NCBI RefSeq assembly: GCF_000153025.1
Contig: NZ_CH672429.1
Span: 3,822 to 67,821, forward strand
Reading direction: 5' to 3'
Source: Marinomonas sp. MED121
GTDB lineage: Bacteria > Pseudomonadota > Gammaproteobacteria > Pseudomonadales > Marinomonadaceae
Length of the DNA: 64,000 nucleotides
In this document: piece after piece, positions 16,971-25,872 of the stretch
Position numbering within the stretch: the stretch's first letter is position 1
Layout of the letters: each line of letters opens with the position of its first letter
The notes under the pieces: generated by a model
What the model was told of the DNA's origin: nothing
The model's input: the letters and a program-made list of their open reading frames with translations, nothing else
The model's database searches: none
Position numbers and translations under genes: made by a program

Positions 16971-18207
16971 ATCTAAGAGCCTCAGCAGGTTGCACCTTTG
17001 ATGCACGCCACGCAGGGTAAATTGTCGCTAGAACCGTCATAATAAACGCCGAAATCATGATAACCTTTACATCTTGCCAGTTAAGCTCAGAAGGCAAATA
17101 ACTAATAAAATAGACATCTGCATTCAAAAATTGAACATTCATTACTTTTTCAAACCAGCTAATCACGGCACTAACATTAAGCGCACCAAGCACCCCCAAC
17201 ACCAATCCAATAATGGACCCTAAAGCGCCAATAAATATCCCTTGTACCACAAACACACACATGACCTGGTTCGAGGTCAAGCCCATGGTTCTTAAAATGG
17301 CAATATCTGTTTGCTTGTCTGTCACCACCATCACCAAGGTCGAGACAATATTAAAGGCAGCCACCGCAACAATGAGCAAAAGCAACAAGGCTATCATGGT
17401 TTTTTCCATTTGAATTGCCTGAAATAAATTACCATGGGTTTTAGTCCAATCACTTACTCTATTCTGCCCAGGCACTTTTCTAGCAATATCCCAAATCATG
17501 TTGGGCGCTTTAAATAAGTCATCAAATGATATCCTAACCGCTTCAACCTGGCCTTTAGGTAAGCGCTTCAACTTAGCGGCATCATTGATATGAATATAAG
17601 CCAGACTAGAATCAAGCTCCGCCCCGACTTTAAAGACGCCAACTAAGGTAAATCGCTTCAGCCGCGGCGTTATACCTGCTATCGAAACACTCGCTTCAGG
17701 TAGTATCGCTGTGACTTTATCGCCAACATTTACTCTCAAAATTTTAGCTAACTGCTCACCTAAAATAATACCGAATGACTGCTGATTTAAAGCCTCCAAA
17801 GAGCCTTTTACCATATGTTCATCGATAATAGAGACCTTTGCCTCAAGCTCAGGATCAATACCATTTAAAAGCGCACCCTGTACGCCTTTTTTAGACTGAA
17901 ACATCACTTGTGCCTGAGTATGAGGTGCAACCCCTAAAACACCAGGCATAGTTGCAATAAGCTCTGCATCAGCCTGCCAATTCAGCAAGTTTGGACTCCC
18001 CCAAAGAGTTGCATGGGGAACCATACCTAATATGCGTTGGCGTAACTCGCGATCAAAACCATTCATTACAGAGAGAACTATGATTAAAACAGCCACACCT
18101 AATGCAAGACCTGCAATAGACGAGAAGCTGATAAAAGAAATAAAGTGATTATTTCTCTTTGCACGAGCATATCTAAGCCCTATACGAACTGGCAAAAAAT
18201 TAAGCAA
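16963..18207 (-). CDS. Lipoprotein-releasing system permease LolC/LolE (possibly hybrid LolF)
   Basis: A 414-residue inner-membrane permease with an N-terminal helix at about 23-50 (SFSSIAGLALGVAVLIIVLSVMNG), a large periplasmic domain (50-265) and three C-terminal helices: the MacB/FtsX layout. It is LolC/E family by its start (FIGLRY-like IGLRYARAKRNNHFISFIS) and by the lolD gene that follows. E. coli has lolC, lolD and lolE; here only one permease gene is present, with DUF2062 on the far side of lolD. A single permease would fit the LolF type described for many gammaproteobacteria, which works as a homodimer, but a second permease elsewhere is not excluded. Confidence 0.9.
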   Translation of the reverse strand: MLNFLPVRIGLRYARAKRNNHFISFISFSSIAGLALGVAVLIIVLSVMNGFDRELRQRILGMVPHATLWGSPNLLNWQADAELIATMPGVLGVAPHTQAQVMFQSKKGVQGALLNGIDPELEAKVSIIDEHMVKGSLEALNQQSFGIILGEQLAKILRVNVGDKVTAILPEASVSIAGITPRLKRFTLVGVFKVGAELDSSLAYIHINDAAKLKRLPKGQVEAVRISFDDLFKAPNMIWDIARKVPGQNRVSDWTKTHGNLFQAIQMEKTMIALLLLLIVAVAAFNIVSTLVMVVTDKQTDIAILRTMGLTSNQVMCVFVVQGIFIGALGSIIGLVLGVLGALNVSAVISWFEKVMNVQFLNADVYFISYLPSELNWQDVKVIMISAFIMTVLATIYPAWRASKVQPAEALRYE

Positions 18208-18277
18208 ATGTCATCCTTAAAATCTAAACACTCTTTATTTTTTATATAAAACAAAACACTAAGCAAAGCCCAAAGAT

Positions 18278-18302
18278 AAAAAAAGGGGTTGCCCCCTTTT
18301 TT
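18278..18302 (-). terminator. Intrinsic terminator of the dapA-bamC-purC run
   Basis: AAAAAAAGGGG pairs with CCCCTTTTTT around a 4-nt loop. Read on the minus strand it ends in a run of eight Ts, 36 bases after the purC stop codon. Confidence 0.85.
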
Positions 18303-18338
18303 ATTTCATCAAACTAAATACTTAATTGCCCAAGTTTA

Positions 18339-19055
18339 TTAGGCATCAAAATTAATTCCGATGCGACGACCCACTTCTTCATAGGCCTCAATAACACCAC
18401 CTAAACCTTGACGAAACCTATCTTTATCAAGCTTTTCACGGGTAGCACTATCCCATAGACGACAGCCGTCAGGACTAAACTCATCACCTAGGACCACTTC
18501 TCCATTAAATAGACCAAATTCTAATTTATAATCAACCAATAACATACCGCCTTCAGCGAATAAGGCTTTCAATACATCATTCACTTTATAGGTTAGTGCT
18601 TTCGCTGTCGCTAAGTGTTCAGGCTTAGCCCAACCAAAGACTTCTACATGAGATTCGTTGATCATAGGATCACCAAGATCATCATTCTTCAAAAAGAGTT
18701 CAAAAGTAGGTGGGGTTAATTCAAGCCCTTCTTCAACACCAAGGCGACGACATAGACTACCGGCGGCAATGTTACGCACCACACATTCTACAGGCATCAT
18801 ATCAAGACATTTAACCAAGCACTCTGTATCACTTAACAAGCTCTCAAAGTGCGTAGGAATACCCGCTTCTTGCAACTTAGTCATAATAAAAGCATTGAAC
18901 TTATTGTTCACCATACCTTTACGGTCTAGCTGCTCCATTTTTTTACCATCAAATGCCGACGTATCATCACGAAAGACAAGAACCATCTTATCAGGATCAT
19001 CTGTTTTAAATACAGATTTTGCCTTACCTGCATATAGTTCTTCACGTTTTTGCAT
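18339..19055 (-). CDS. purC: Phosphoribosylaminoimidazole-succinocarboxamide synthase (SAICAR synthetase)
   Basis: A 238-residue enzyme (E. coli 237) of de novo purine synthesis that joins aspartate to CAIR with ATP. Family blocks: YAGKAKSVF at the start, [29 protein letters not shown] and LVDYKLEFG, then [13 protein letters not shown]. The order dapA-bamC-purC is that of E. coli and Pseudomonas. The gap to bamC is 33 bases, and a strong terminator follows. Confidence 0.96.
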   Translation of the reverse strand: MQKREELYAGKAKSVFKTDDPDKMVLVFRDDTSAFDGKKMEQLDRKGMVNNKFNAFIMTKLQEAGIPTHFESLLSDTECLVKCLDMMPVECVVRNIAAGSLCRRLGVEEGLELTPPTFELFLKNDDLGDPMINESHVEVFGWAKPEHLATAKALTYKVNDVLKALFAEGGMLLVDYKLEFGLFNGEVVLGDEFSPDGCRLWDSATREKLDKDRFRQGLGGVIEAYEEVGRRIGINFDA

Positions 19056-19088
19056 GGGAGAGTCTCCGCTTATTTCTGCTGTAGGGGG

Positions 19089-20177
19089 TTAATTTTGCAA
19101 TGCAGACATGATTCGATAAGAAACAACATCAGGGAATTCAACTGCTGAAACATCAACTTCAACAAATACCCCTTCGTCCCTTTGAACCAATACCACAGGA
19201 TACGCTCGCTTTTGCCACTCAACACTGTCAAGGTTACGATACTTAAGATTAAACAAAAGCATATCTTCCTCTCCTTCAGTGGATGATGGCAAAGTAATAG
19301 GCCTAATATCACCTACTTTAGTAACTTCCCCAGCTGTTACGAATGCCAATTCTAGCGGGGAGCGAGAAACAAGATGCAAATCACTTTGCTCAATTAGGTT
19401 CGCAACATCTAATTCGGTTGCATTATCACTCAATTTAACAAGATACTGACCGTCAGTTTTCAACCACATTTGATTGGCTTTAGGCAGATCACTTTCAACT
19501 TTATTATCGACCAGCTCCATTGACTCACTAGATAAAGTAGAAAGGAACTGTAGTGCATCAGAATAGCTTTCTTCGGACTCATCTGGACTCAACCATTCGC
19601 CATACTCAAACTCTTGATTTTTGTCCTGACTCACTAAGCGCGACTGCAAACCAATTTTACTGCCGATTGCTGTGCTTTCTAACTTAAATCGATAAGCAGG
19701 ACGATCAGGATAAAGACGGGTGATGCTGTAATAAAATTTCAGTAAGGCTCCCTGGTCTTTATCTCCAATTGGCTCACTGACAATTTCATCATCTGTCATG
19801 CTGGCTATTGAATTTAGATCTCCAGACAAGGCTACAAGATAGCTTTTAATCAGGCCCTTGGCTGTTTTCGTGTCCAACGATGACTCTATCCACATAGTCT
19901 CATCTTGCCAGCTTACCTTCACATTCGCTAAAGGCATGAAGGAAATAGGTCCTTTTAGTCCTTCAACATTCATCTCACCGGTATAATCAGGAATCGAATC
20001 TTCATTTGGAATAACAAGTGTATCCCTTGATGCAACAGATCCTGCTGGTACAACAAGCTCAACATCGTTTGAACGGCTTAACTGATAATTATCTGATTTA
20101 TCAAACATGGAGCAAGCCGTTAATGACAGGGCCAAGGCTGCTGAAATGACTGTTTTATTAAGCAGAAAATGTGGCAT
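19089..20177 (-). CDS. bamC: Outer membrane assembly lipoprotein BamC
   Basis: A 362-residue lipoprotein with signal peptide MPHFLLNKTVISAALALSLTAC and the lipobox LTAC (Cys22), followed by Ser-Met, which allows export to the outer membrane. BamC (NlpB) is an accessory part of the beta-barrel assembly machine. After the lipobox comes a short unstructured piece, then two helix-grip domains. The sequence is weakly conserved across families, so the position between dapA and purC carries much of the assignment. Its ATG overlaps the dapA stop by one base (TAATG), so it is translated together with dapA. E. coli BamC is 344 residues. Confidence 0.88.
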   Translation of the reverse strand: MPHFLLNKTVISAALALSLTACSMFDKSDNYQLSRSNDVELVVPAGSVASRDTLVIPNEDSIPDYTGEMNVEGLKGPISFMPLANVKVSWQDETMWIESSLDTKTAKGLIKSYLVALSGDLNSIASMTDDEIVSEPIGDKDQGALLKFYYSITRLYPDRPAYRFKLESTAIGSKIGLQSRLVSQDKNQEFEYGEWLSPDESEESYSDALQFLSTLSSESMELVDNKVESDLPKANQMWLKTDGQYLVKLSDNATELDVANLIEQSDLHLVSRSPLELAFVTAGEVTKVGDIRPITLPSSTEGEEDMLLFNLKYRNLDSVEWQKRAYPVVLVQRDEGVFVEVDVSAVEFPDVVSYRIMSALQN

Positions 20178-21055
20178 TAAGCGATCACCTCAGCTTGCTT
20201 CATAGCGTCAATCACTTGATTATGAAATGTATTAGCAAACAAGGTTAACGGTAGGCGAATTCCCTCTTCACAAAGCCCTAGTTGCGCACATGCCCATTTT
20301 ACTGGAATCGGATTAGATTCTAAAAATAGATTTTTATGTAAGCCTAGCAAGCTTGCATCAACCGCTTTTGCCTCTGCAGCCTTTCCTTCAAGGGCTAACG
20401 CAGCTGCTTTTGAGGCTTTAGCCGGAGCCACATTTGCAGTCACAGAGATATTGCCTTTGGCTCCTAATAGAATCAGATCAATGGCAGTTGGATCATCTCC
20501 CGAATAAACAGCAAAGTCAGCGGGTGCGGCTTCAATTAAGGCCTTACCACGGGCAAGATCGCCTGTTGCATCTTTAATACCCACAATGTTTTTAATACTT
20601 GCAAGTCTTAAGCTTGTCTCATTAGACATATCACAGGCAGTACGACCAGGCACGTTATATAAAATCTGAGGGATATCTACAGCGTCAGCAATGGCTTTAA
20701 AGTGTTGATATAAACCTTCTTGAGTAGGCTTATTATAATAAGGTGTTACGAGCAAACAGGCATCTGCTCCAGCATCTTTTGCTCTTTTGGTAAGGTCAAT
20801 GGCTTCATGGGTTGAATTTGCACCCGTTCCAGCAATCACAGGCACTCTACCTGCAACACACTCAACCACTTGACGAATAACATTCGCATGCTCTTCATAA
20901 TCAAGTGTCGCAGACTCACCAGTTGTACCAACCGCTACAATGCCATGAGTACCCGCTTGCAAATGAAACTCTATAAGTTCTTGAAGTTTGACAGAATCTA
21001 CATCGCCATTATTTGTCATGGGTGTAATTAGAGCAACTAAGCTGCCAGTAATCAT
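20177..21055 (-). CDS. dapA: 4-hydroxy-tetrahydrodipicolinate synthase
   Basis: A 292-residue TIM barrel, the same length as E. coli DapA. The Schiff-base lysine is Lys161 in VGIKDATG, Tyr133 sits in ILYNVPGRTA, and Tyr107 in VTPYYNKPTQEGLY; GTTGES is the pyruvate-binding loop. It condenses pyruvate with aspartate semialdehyde, the committed step to diaminopimelate and lysine. It heads the dapA-bamC-purC transcript and is divergent from bcp across 180 bases. Confidence 0.96.
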   Translation of the reverse strand: MITGSLVALITPMTNNGDVDSVKLQELIEFHLQAGTHGIVAVGTTGESATLDYEEHANVIRQVVECVAGRVPVIAGTGANSTHEAIDLTKRAKDAGADACLLVTPYYNKPTQEGLYQHFKAIADAVDIPQILYNVPGRTACDMSNETSLRLASIKNIVGIKDATGDLARGKALIEAAPADFAVYSGDDPTAIDLILLGAKGNISVTANVAPAKASKAAALALEGKAAEAKAVDASLLGLHKNLFLESNPIPVKWACAQLGLCEEGIRLPLTLFANTFHNQVIDAMKQAEVIA

Positions 21056-21235
21056 TGCGCGTCTCCAGTAAAATTTTATGCGTGCATATAGTACAGTTGC
21101 ACAAAGTTAAGAACAACAAGACTCTGTCACTAAGACACTTAAATCTTGCTTTTTTTATCGTATTAATAAGGTGTTACCGTATCAGACAAGCTGCTAGACT
21201 TATCTCTTATTCACTTAACAAGATGGAAATAGACT

Positions 21236-21688
21236 ATGACTCTTGAAGTAGGGCAATTAGCGCCTGAGTTTGAAATTGAAAACCAAGACGGCCAGCTCAT
21301 CTCTCTTTCACAATTTAGAGGAAAAAAAGTCGTTTTATACTTCTACCCAAAAGATTCCACACCAGGTTGTACTGCACAAGCTTGCAACCTTAGAGATAAT
21401 TACCAGACCCTCCTACAACAAAATTTTGTTGTACTAGGTATCAGTACAGACACAGAAAAGCGCCATCAAAACTTCATCAAAAAGAATGAACTTCCTTTTC
21501 CACTACTGGCAGATACCGAACGAAAAGTACACGAGCTTTACGACACCTGGCAACTTAAAAAGTTCATGGGGAAAGAGTTCATGGGAACGGTGAGAACTAC
21601 CTTTATCATTGATGAAGAAGGTAAAATTTCAGATATTATTAAAAAAGTGAAAACGAAAGAGCACAGCGCTCAAATTTTACCTGAGTAA
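21236..21688 (+). CDS. bcp: Thioredoxin-dependent peroxiredoxin Bcp/PrxQ
   Basis: A 150-residue peroxiredoxin. The peroxidatic cysteine Cys45 and the resolving Cys50 lie in the YPKDSTPGCTAQACN motif, giving the C-x4-C spacing of the PrxQ/Bcp group. It reduces hydrogen and organic peroxides with electrons from thioredoxin. The divergent position next to dapA is conserved with Pseudomonas as I recall. A strong terminator follows. Confidence 0.94.
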   Translation: MTLEVGQLAPEFEIENQDGQLISLSQFRGKKVVLYFYPKDSTPGCTAQACNLRDNYQTLLQQNFVVLGISTDTEKRHQNFIKKNELPFPLLADTERKVHELYDTWQLKKFMGKEFMGTVRTTFIIDEEGKISDIIKKVKTKEHSAQILPE

Positions 21689-21708
21689 TGTTTATTGAGC
21701 GCACCAAT

Positions 21709-21737
21709 AAAAAAGGAGGCCTAGCGCCTCCTTTTTT
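21709..21737. terminator. Intrinsic terminator between convergent bcp and perM
   Basis: AAAAAAGGAGGC pairs with GCCTCCTTTTTT around a 5-nt loop, with U-tracts both ways. It ends 3 bases before the perM stop codon. Confidence 0.9.
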
Positions 21738-21739
21738 AG

Positions 21740-22804
21740 TTAGTAATTGGGGATTTTTGTATGACTTGGCCATGCATTAAGAATTGCCTTAACCAAGGTT
21801 GCTAATGGGATCGCAAAAAAGACCCCCCAGAACCCCCAGATCCCACCAAAGAATAATACAGCCACAATAATCGCTAATGGATGCAAGTTCACTGCCTCAG
21901 AAAATAACAAGGGTACTAACACATTACCATCTAAGGCCTGCACCACTAAATAGGCAACCAAGACATAAACAAACATGGTGTCAGTGCCATATTGATAAAA
22001 AGCGACCATCACCACAGGCACAGTCACCGCGGCGGCACCTATATAAGGAATCAAAACAGACAAACCCACAAACAAAGCCAGCAATTCAGCATACCTTAAC
22101 CCTAGCACGGCAAAAACAGCATAAGTGGCAATCCCCACTACCAACATTTCAATAAATTTGCCTCGTATATAGTTGGCAATTTGATCATTCATTTCTTGCG
22201 CAATAGAGCGCATCATCCTTCTTTCTGATGGCAGCCATGCAGTAAACCAAACCATGATCTGTTTTTGATCTTTCATTAAAAAGAACATCACCAAAGGCAC
22301 TAATACCATGTAAATCATAAGAGACATAATAGAAGGGATACTAGACAGAGAAAAGGACAACACCCATTGACCAACATTCGCCAACTCGTTTGCCATATTA
22401 CCCAACACATCATCAATAGAGTCTTGCTTCACATACTCTAAATGCTCTACCGCAAATGTTTTTACTACCGCATCAAGGTCAGCAAGCATTTGAGGCGCAT
22501 CATTAAGCAAACGTCCAGCTTGTTTCCAAATAACAGGCACCATAATGCCAATGAAAGCAACACAAGCAGCGCTAAAAGACAAGAAAACCACTAACACAGA
22601 GGACAAATGTGAAAGCCCCATTCTTTCTACTTTATTCACCACACCTTGTAGTAAAAAAGCAAGCACAATAGCAATCAGTACAGGCGCAAGAATATTGCCC
22701 AAAAACACTAATACAGCAATACACGTAATCATTAATAATAAAAACACAACCGCTTCTTCATCAGAAAAGTAGCGCTTTATTAAAGACTCAACAATTTTTA
22801 ACAT
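21740..22804 (-). CDS. PerM / AI-2E family membrane protein
   Basis: A 354-residue inner-membrane protein of the AI-2E transporter (PerM/UPF0118) family. It has two hydrophobic hairpins at the N-terminus (about 18-45 and 64-90), a central soluble stretch, and a conserved C-terminal bundle that includes LIPYIGAAAVTVPVVMVAF and FFGGIWGFWGVFFAIPLATLVKAI. Some family members export autoinducer-2 and others act as sodium-proton antiporters, so the substrate cannot be named. It lies beside the TusA-like gene as in Pseudomonas. Confidence 0.85.
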   Translation of the reverse strand: MLKIVESLIKRYFSDEEAVVFLLLMITCIAVLVFLGNILAPVLIAIVLAFLLQGVVNKVERMGLSHLSSVLVVFLSFSAACVAFIGIMVPVIWKQAGRLLNDAPQMLADLDAVVKTFAVEHLEYVKQDSIDDVLGNMANELANVGQWVLSFSLSSIPSIMSLMIYMVLVPLVMFFLMKDQKQIMVWFTAWLPSERRMMRSIAQEMNDQIANYIRGKFIEMLVVGIATYAVFAVLGLRYAELLALFVGLSVLIPYIGAAAVTVPVVMVAFYQYGTDTMFVYVLVAYLVVQALDGNVLVPLLFSEAVNLHPLAIIVAVLFFGGIWGFWGVFFAIPLATLVKAILNAWPSHTKIPNY

Positions 22805-22832
22805 AGGTTCCTGCTTAGCTTTGCCTTATCGG

Positions 22833-23078
22833 CTAGGGCTTTTGGATTAAAAAACGACACACACTATCAACTTGCTCTTCTAATAACAACGGGATTTGTA
22901 CATGGGATAAATAATATGGAATATCTTTTAGTGAACCTGGATCGGTTGCCAGTACACATAAAACCTGTCCTGTCGACATTTTCGCCAGTGCAAGCTTAGT
23001 CTTTAACAGTGGCATAGGACACTTATCTTCTCTTACATCCAATAATACGTCATACTCATCAGCATCAAATTTAGCCAT
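22833..23078 (-). CDS. TusA/SirA family sulfur-carrier-like protein
   Basis: From ATG 23078 the protein has 81 residues with the family CPxP signature near the N-terminus (REDKCPMPLLKTKLAL) and the second block DPGSLKDIPYYL. TusA proteins carry persulfide sulfur for tRNA thiolation and molybdenum cofactor enzymes. The Pseudomonas relative at this position has been tied to molybdenum homeostasis, as I recall. A longer form from a TTG at 23108 is possible but would collide with the divergent start of the M48 peptidase gene. It is probably cotranscribed with perM. Confidence 0.87.
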   Translation of the reverse strand: MAKFDADEYDVLLDVREDKCPMPLLKTKLALAKMSTGQVLCVLATDPGSLKDIPYYLSHVQIPLLLEEQVDSVCRFLIQKP

Positions 23079-23107
23079 ATTGAATCTTAAATTACCTTTT
23101 AAAAACA

Positions 23108-24520
23108 ATGATTTTATTTAAAGCCTTTAAACTTGGGCTCACTTTATGCTTATGCCTGAATCTAGCCAGTAGCTATGCTGACACAAAGCTCCCAGACCTA
23201 GAAGCAGACCTAGATGAACAAAGTCTATCCAATCCTTCTTATATCGTCGGGCAACATTGGTTTCGCAAACTTCATGGCAGTAAAAGACTCATACATTTTC
23301 CACCGGCTTACGACTACCTAAGAAACGCCCTCGCCAAGCTATTACCTCATACCGAACTCTACCAGAAAAACATTGAAATTGGCCTACTAAACAGCGCCCA
23401 AAATAATGCCTTCGTCCTTCCCGGAAGTCACCTTTTTTTGTATAGCGGCATGTTAAGTCGAATCAAAAATGAGCAAACCTTATTTGCCCTATTAGCTCAC
23501 GAACTTGCCCATCTAGACCTTAAGCATTACGAGAGGCAAAACCAGCAAAACAAGCAAGAACAAAGTAAAGCGCTACTTATGATTGGTGCAGGCATAGCAG
23601 CAGCACTCGCTGGAGCGGATGGTGAGGCTAGCTCTGCACTGCTGCTTTCAGGCATAGCAAATAAGGCTGAAAACAATCTTGCCTATAGTCGCATACAAGA
23701 GCAAGAAGCTGACAGGCAAGCTAGAAAATACTTAATTCAAGCAGACCTTGATCAAAACGCTACAAGCGAATTATTTTTAACATTTTTTCAAGCAAGTATC
23801 GGACGAGAGCCCATTGAATTTCTATCCACTCACCCTATCCCTGAAACAAGGCTATCAGATTCCATCAACACAGAGCCCGCAAAGAGCATTTTAAAACAAG
23901 GGGATCAAACTGACTTCAACCAATTTAGAGCAAGCATGCTTGGCTACAGAGCCAGCCTATTGCTAGAACCCAATAGTTATTTGAATTCGCAAATAACCAA
24001 TGAAAACGAACTTAATTATGCAAAAGCATTGAGTGCCTATCTAAGCAATCAAACGCTAGAGGCTTTAGCATTATCACCCTTGCTTGATGAAACTTTTGTG
24101 AATCAAGCTTATTTGAAAGCACTTATATTAATACGCAACCAAAAACTGGAAGATGCCGCTCAAGTCATCAACAAAAAACTCGAAATAAACGAAGGCCACC
24201 TTGCCTTTATTGAGTTAAGCCCAAGCAAAACGGCCATATCAAAACTCTCTCCCACCAATCCTAAACTGCTTCAATATGAGCAAGATATCATCAACCGCAT
24301 CCACCTTAGTCAAGCTAGAAAACACAAGAACCTTGCACTAACCTGGGCATATGAAGCGCAAATAGCCTTTAGCAATGGCAAAACGAAAGCAGCACTCAAG
24401 TTATTAGATAAAGCCAAGCCAGAAGCAAACAAAGAAGAGTTAAAAGTAATTAAAGAGATAACAACGCAAATCAAACATACAGTGGATCTAGAAAATACAT
24501 ACGACCTAACTCAAAGCTAG
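23108..24520 (+). CDS. Periplasmic M48 metallopeptidase with TPR region (BepA-like)
   Basis: A 470-residue protein with signal peptide MILFKAFKLGLTLCLCLNLASSYA. The M48 domain contains the zinc motif HELAH (LLAHELAHLDLKH), with the third ligand region in the SRIQEQEADRQA segment (Glu of ExxxD). The C-terminal half (about 290-470) is helical and repeat-like, as in the TPR part of BepA (YfgC). BepA degrades stalled LptD and helps outer-membrane assembly. It is divergent from the TusA-like gene with 29 bases between start codons, a neighbourhood conserved with Pseudomonas. I assign BepA type by domain order; LoiP- or YcaL-type are less likely because they lack TPRs. Confidence 0.88.
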   Translation: MILFKAFKLGLTLCLCLNLASSYADTKLPDLEADLDEQSLSNPSYIVGQHWFRKLHGSKRLIHFPPAYDYLRNALAKLLPHTELYQKNIEIGLLNSAQNNAFVLPGSHLFLYSGMLSRIKNEQTLFALLAHELAHLDLKHYERQNQQNKQEQSKALLMIGAGIAAALAGADGEASSALLLSGIANKAENNLAYSRIQEQEADRQARKYLIQADLDQNATSELFLTFFQASIGREPIEFLSTHPIPETRLSDSINTEPAKSILKQGDQTDFNQFRASMLGYRASLLLEPNSYLNSQITNENELNYAKALSAYLSNQTLEALALSPLLDETFVNQAYLKALILIRNQKLEDAAQVINKKLEINEGHLAFIELSPSKTAISKLSPTNPKLLQYEQDIINRIHLSQARKHKNLALTWAYEAQIAFSNGKTKAALKLLDKAKPEANKEELKVIKEITTQIKHTVDLENTYDLTQS

Positions 24521-24523
24521 AAA

Positions 24524-24553
24524 AAGGCGCTCTTCTAATCTAACGAGCGCCTT
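24524..24553. terminator. Hairpin terminator between convergent bepA-like gene and nadA
   Basis: A perfect 9-bp stem AAGGCGCTC/GAGCGCCTT with a 12-nt loop. It lies just after the M48 peptidase stop codon and 8 bases from the nadA stop codon. Confidence 0.65.
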
Positions 24554-24560
24554 GAACCTA

Positions 24561-25610
24561 TTAAGCCTTAATCTGAAAATCCAGCATTTTCTGCAGTGGC
24601 TCTAATGCCTTTACACGAGTCAACTCGTCCACATGAATTTCACCCGTCATGTCTACAAGTGCATTTCTAAGCATTTGCAAACTATTTAACGCCATCCAAG
24701 GGCAATGAGCACAACTACGACACGTCGCACCTGAACCCGCTGTCGGTGCTTCAAGGAATTGCTTATCAGGTGATGCCTGTTTCATTTTGTAGAAAATACC
24801 GCGATCTGTCGCCACAATGAAACTTGTATTCGGCATTTCTTTTGAAGCATTAAGCAACTGAGATGTTGAACCAACCACATCAGCCACATCAACGACAGAG
24901 GAAGGAGACTCAGGATGCACCAATACTGCGGCATCAGGGTAGATATTCTTTAAATCTAAAATTCCCTTTGCCTTAAACTCCTCATGGACAATGCAAGCAC
25001 CATCCCAAAGAATCATGTCAGCACCTGTTTGTTTTTGGATATAATTACCCAAGTGCTGATCTGGCCCCCAAATAATTTTTTCGCCCTGATCAACCAAATG
25101 CTCTACTACTTGCAATGCAATACTTGAGGTAACCACCCAATCAGCACGAGCCTTAACGGCTGCCGACGTATTGGCATAAACAACCACCTTACGGTCAGGG
25201 TGCTGATCACAAAATGCCGAAAATTCATCAATTGGGCAACCTATATCTAGCGAGCAGGTTGCTTCCAAAGTCGGCATAATCACAGTTTTCTCTGGGCTTA
25301 ATATTTTTGAGGTTTCCCCCATAAACTTAACGCCTGCAACAACTAAAGTTGAAGCCTCATGATTAGCTCCAAATCTAGCCATCTCAAGTGAGTCGGCAAT
25401 CACGCCACCCGTTTCTTCAGCTAAAGCCTGAATTTCATCATCGCAATAATAATGCGCCACAAGCACCGCATCTTTAGCTTTTAGAAGAGATTTGATTTCA
25501 TTACGTAAAGCATCATCTTGTTCAGTAGGATGACGTAAAGTTTGCTCAGCAGACGAAAGGTGTTGTTGTACCGTTTCTCTTAATGCTGCTTTATTGAGGA
25601 CGTTTGACAT
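24561..25610 (-). CDS. nadA: Quinolinate synthase A
   Basis: A 349-residue [4Fe-4S] enzyme that condenses iminoaspartate with dihydroxyacetone phosphate to give quinolinate for NAD. The three cluster cysteines match E. coli by position: Cys119 ([11 protein letters not shown]), Cys206 ([11 protein letters not shown]) and Cys303 in the CRSCAHCPW block. The substrate motif [10 protein letters not shown] is at 52-61. It follows the two tRNA-Lys genes, as nadA follows a tRNA cluster in E. coli. Confidence 0.96.
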   Translation of the reverse strand: MSNVLNKAALRETVQQHLSSAEQTLRHPTEQDDALRNEIKSLLKAKDAVLVAHYYCDDEIQALAEETGGVIADSLEMARFGANHEASTLVVAGVKFMGETSKILSPEKTVIMPTLEATCSLDIGCPIDEFSAFCDQHPDRKVVVYANTSAAVKARADWVVTSSIALQVVEHLVDQGEKIIWGPDQHLGNYIQKQTGADMILWDGACIVHEEFKAKGILDLKNIYPDAAVLVHPESPSSVVDVADVVGSTSQLLNASKEMPNTSFIVATDRGIFYKMKQASPDKQFLEAPTAGSGATCRSCAHCPWMALNSLQMLRNALVDMTGEIHVDELTRVKALEPLQKMLDFQIKA

Positions 25611-25652
25611 GTCATTACCCCTAATTAAAAATCGGGATTAGATATAGGAAGT

Positions 25653-25728
25653 TGGTGGGTCGTACTGGATTCGAACCAGTGACCAATTGATTAAAAGTCA
25701 ACTGCTCTACCAACTGAGCTAACGACCC
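25653..25728 (-). tRNA. tRNA-Lys (UUU), copy 2
   Basis: A 76-nt cloverleaf with encoded CCA (the TGG at 25653-25655 read in reverse). The acceptor arm pairs GGGTCGT with ACGACCC, the D arm is GCTC/GAGC, and the anticodon stem GTTGA/TCAAT encloses CTTTTAA with anticodon TTT at 25693-25695. The T loop is TTCGAAT. It is identical in sequence to the other copy, 28 bases away, and the two are clearly cotranscribed. Confidence 0.98.
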
Positions 25729-25756
25729 AGACTACTTGAAGTAGATATAAGATTGT

Positions 25757-25832
25757 TGGTGGGTCGTACTGGATTCGAACCAGTGACCAATTGATTAAAA
25801 GTCAACTGCTCTACCAACTGAGCTAACGACCC
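25757..25832 (-). tRNA. tRNA-Lys (UUU), copy 1
   Basis: Same 76-nt sequence as the following copy, with anticodon TTT at positions 34-36 and encoded CCA. It is the promoter-proximal copy of the pair. The place between cpoB and nadA corresponds to the lysT-valT-lysW tRNA cluster of E. coli. Confidence 0.98.
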
Positions 25833-25843
25833 AACGGGCGCGT

Positions 25844-25871
25844 ATAATACAGAACCCATTGGGAAATACAA
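25844..25871 (-). promoter_or_regulatory. Candidate sigma-70 promoter of the tRNA-Lys pair
   Basis: On the minus strand TTGTAT (25871-25866) and TATTAT (25849-25844) are 16 bases apart. A GC-rich discriminator (ACGCGCCCG) follows the -10, as in stable-RNA promoters under stringent control. It begins 2 bases beyond the end of cpoB and 12 bases before the first tRNA. Confidence 0.6.
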
Positions 25872-25872
25872 G

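Noticed and set aside
23079-23108. TTG start for the TusA-like gene
   Set aside because: It would overlap the start of the divergent M48 gene and add residues before the conserved N-terminus; ATG 23078 fits the family.
25653-25832. 76-bp direct repeat as a mobile element or attachment site
   Set aside because: The two copies are complete tRNA-Lys genes in a conserved context (cpoB-tRNA-nadA). There is no integrase or cargo.
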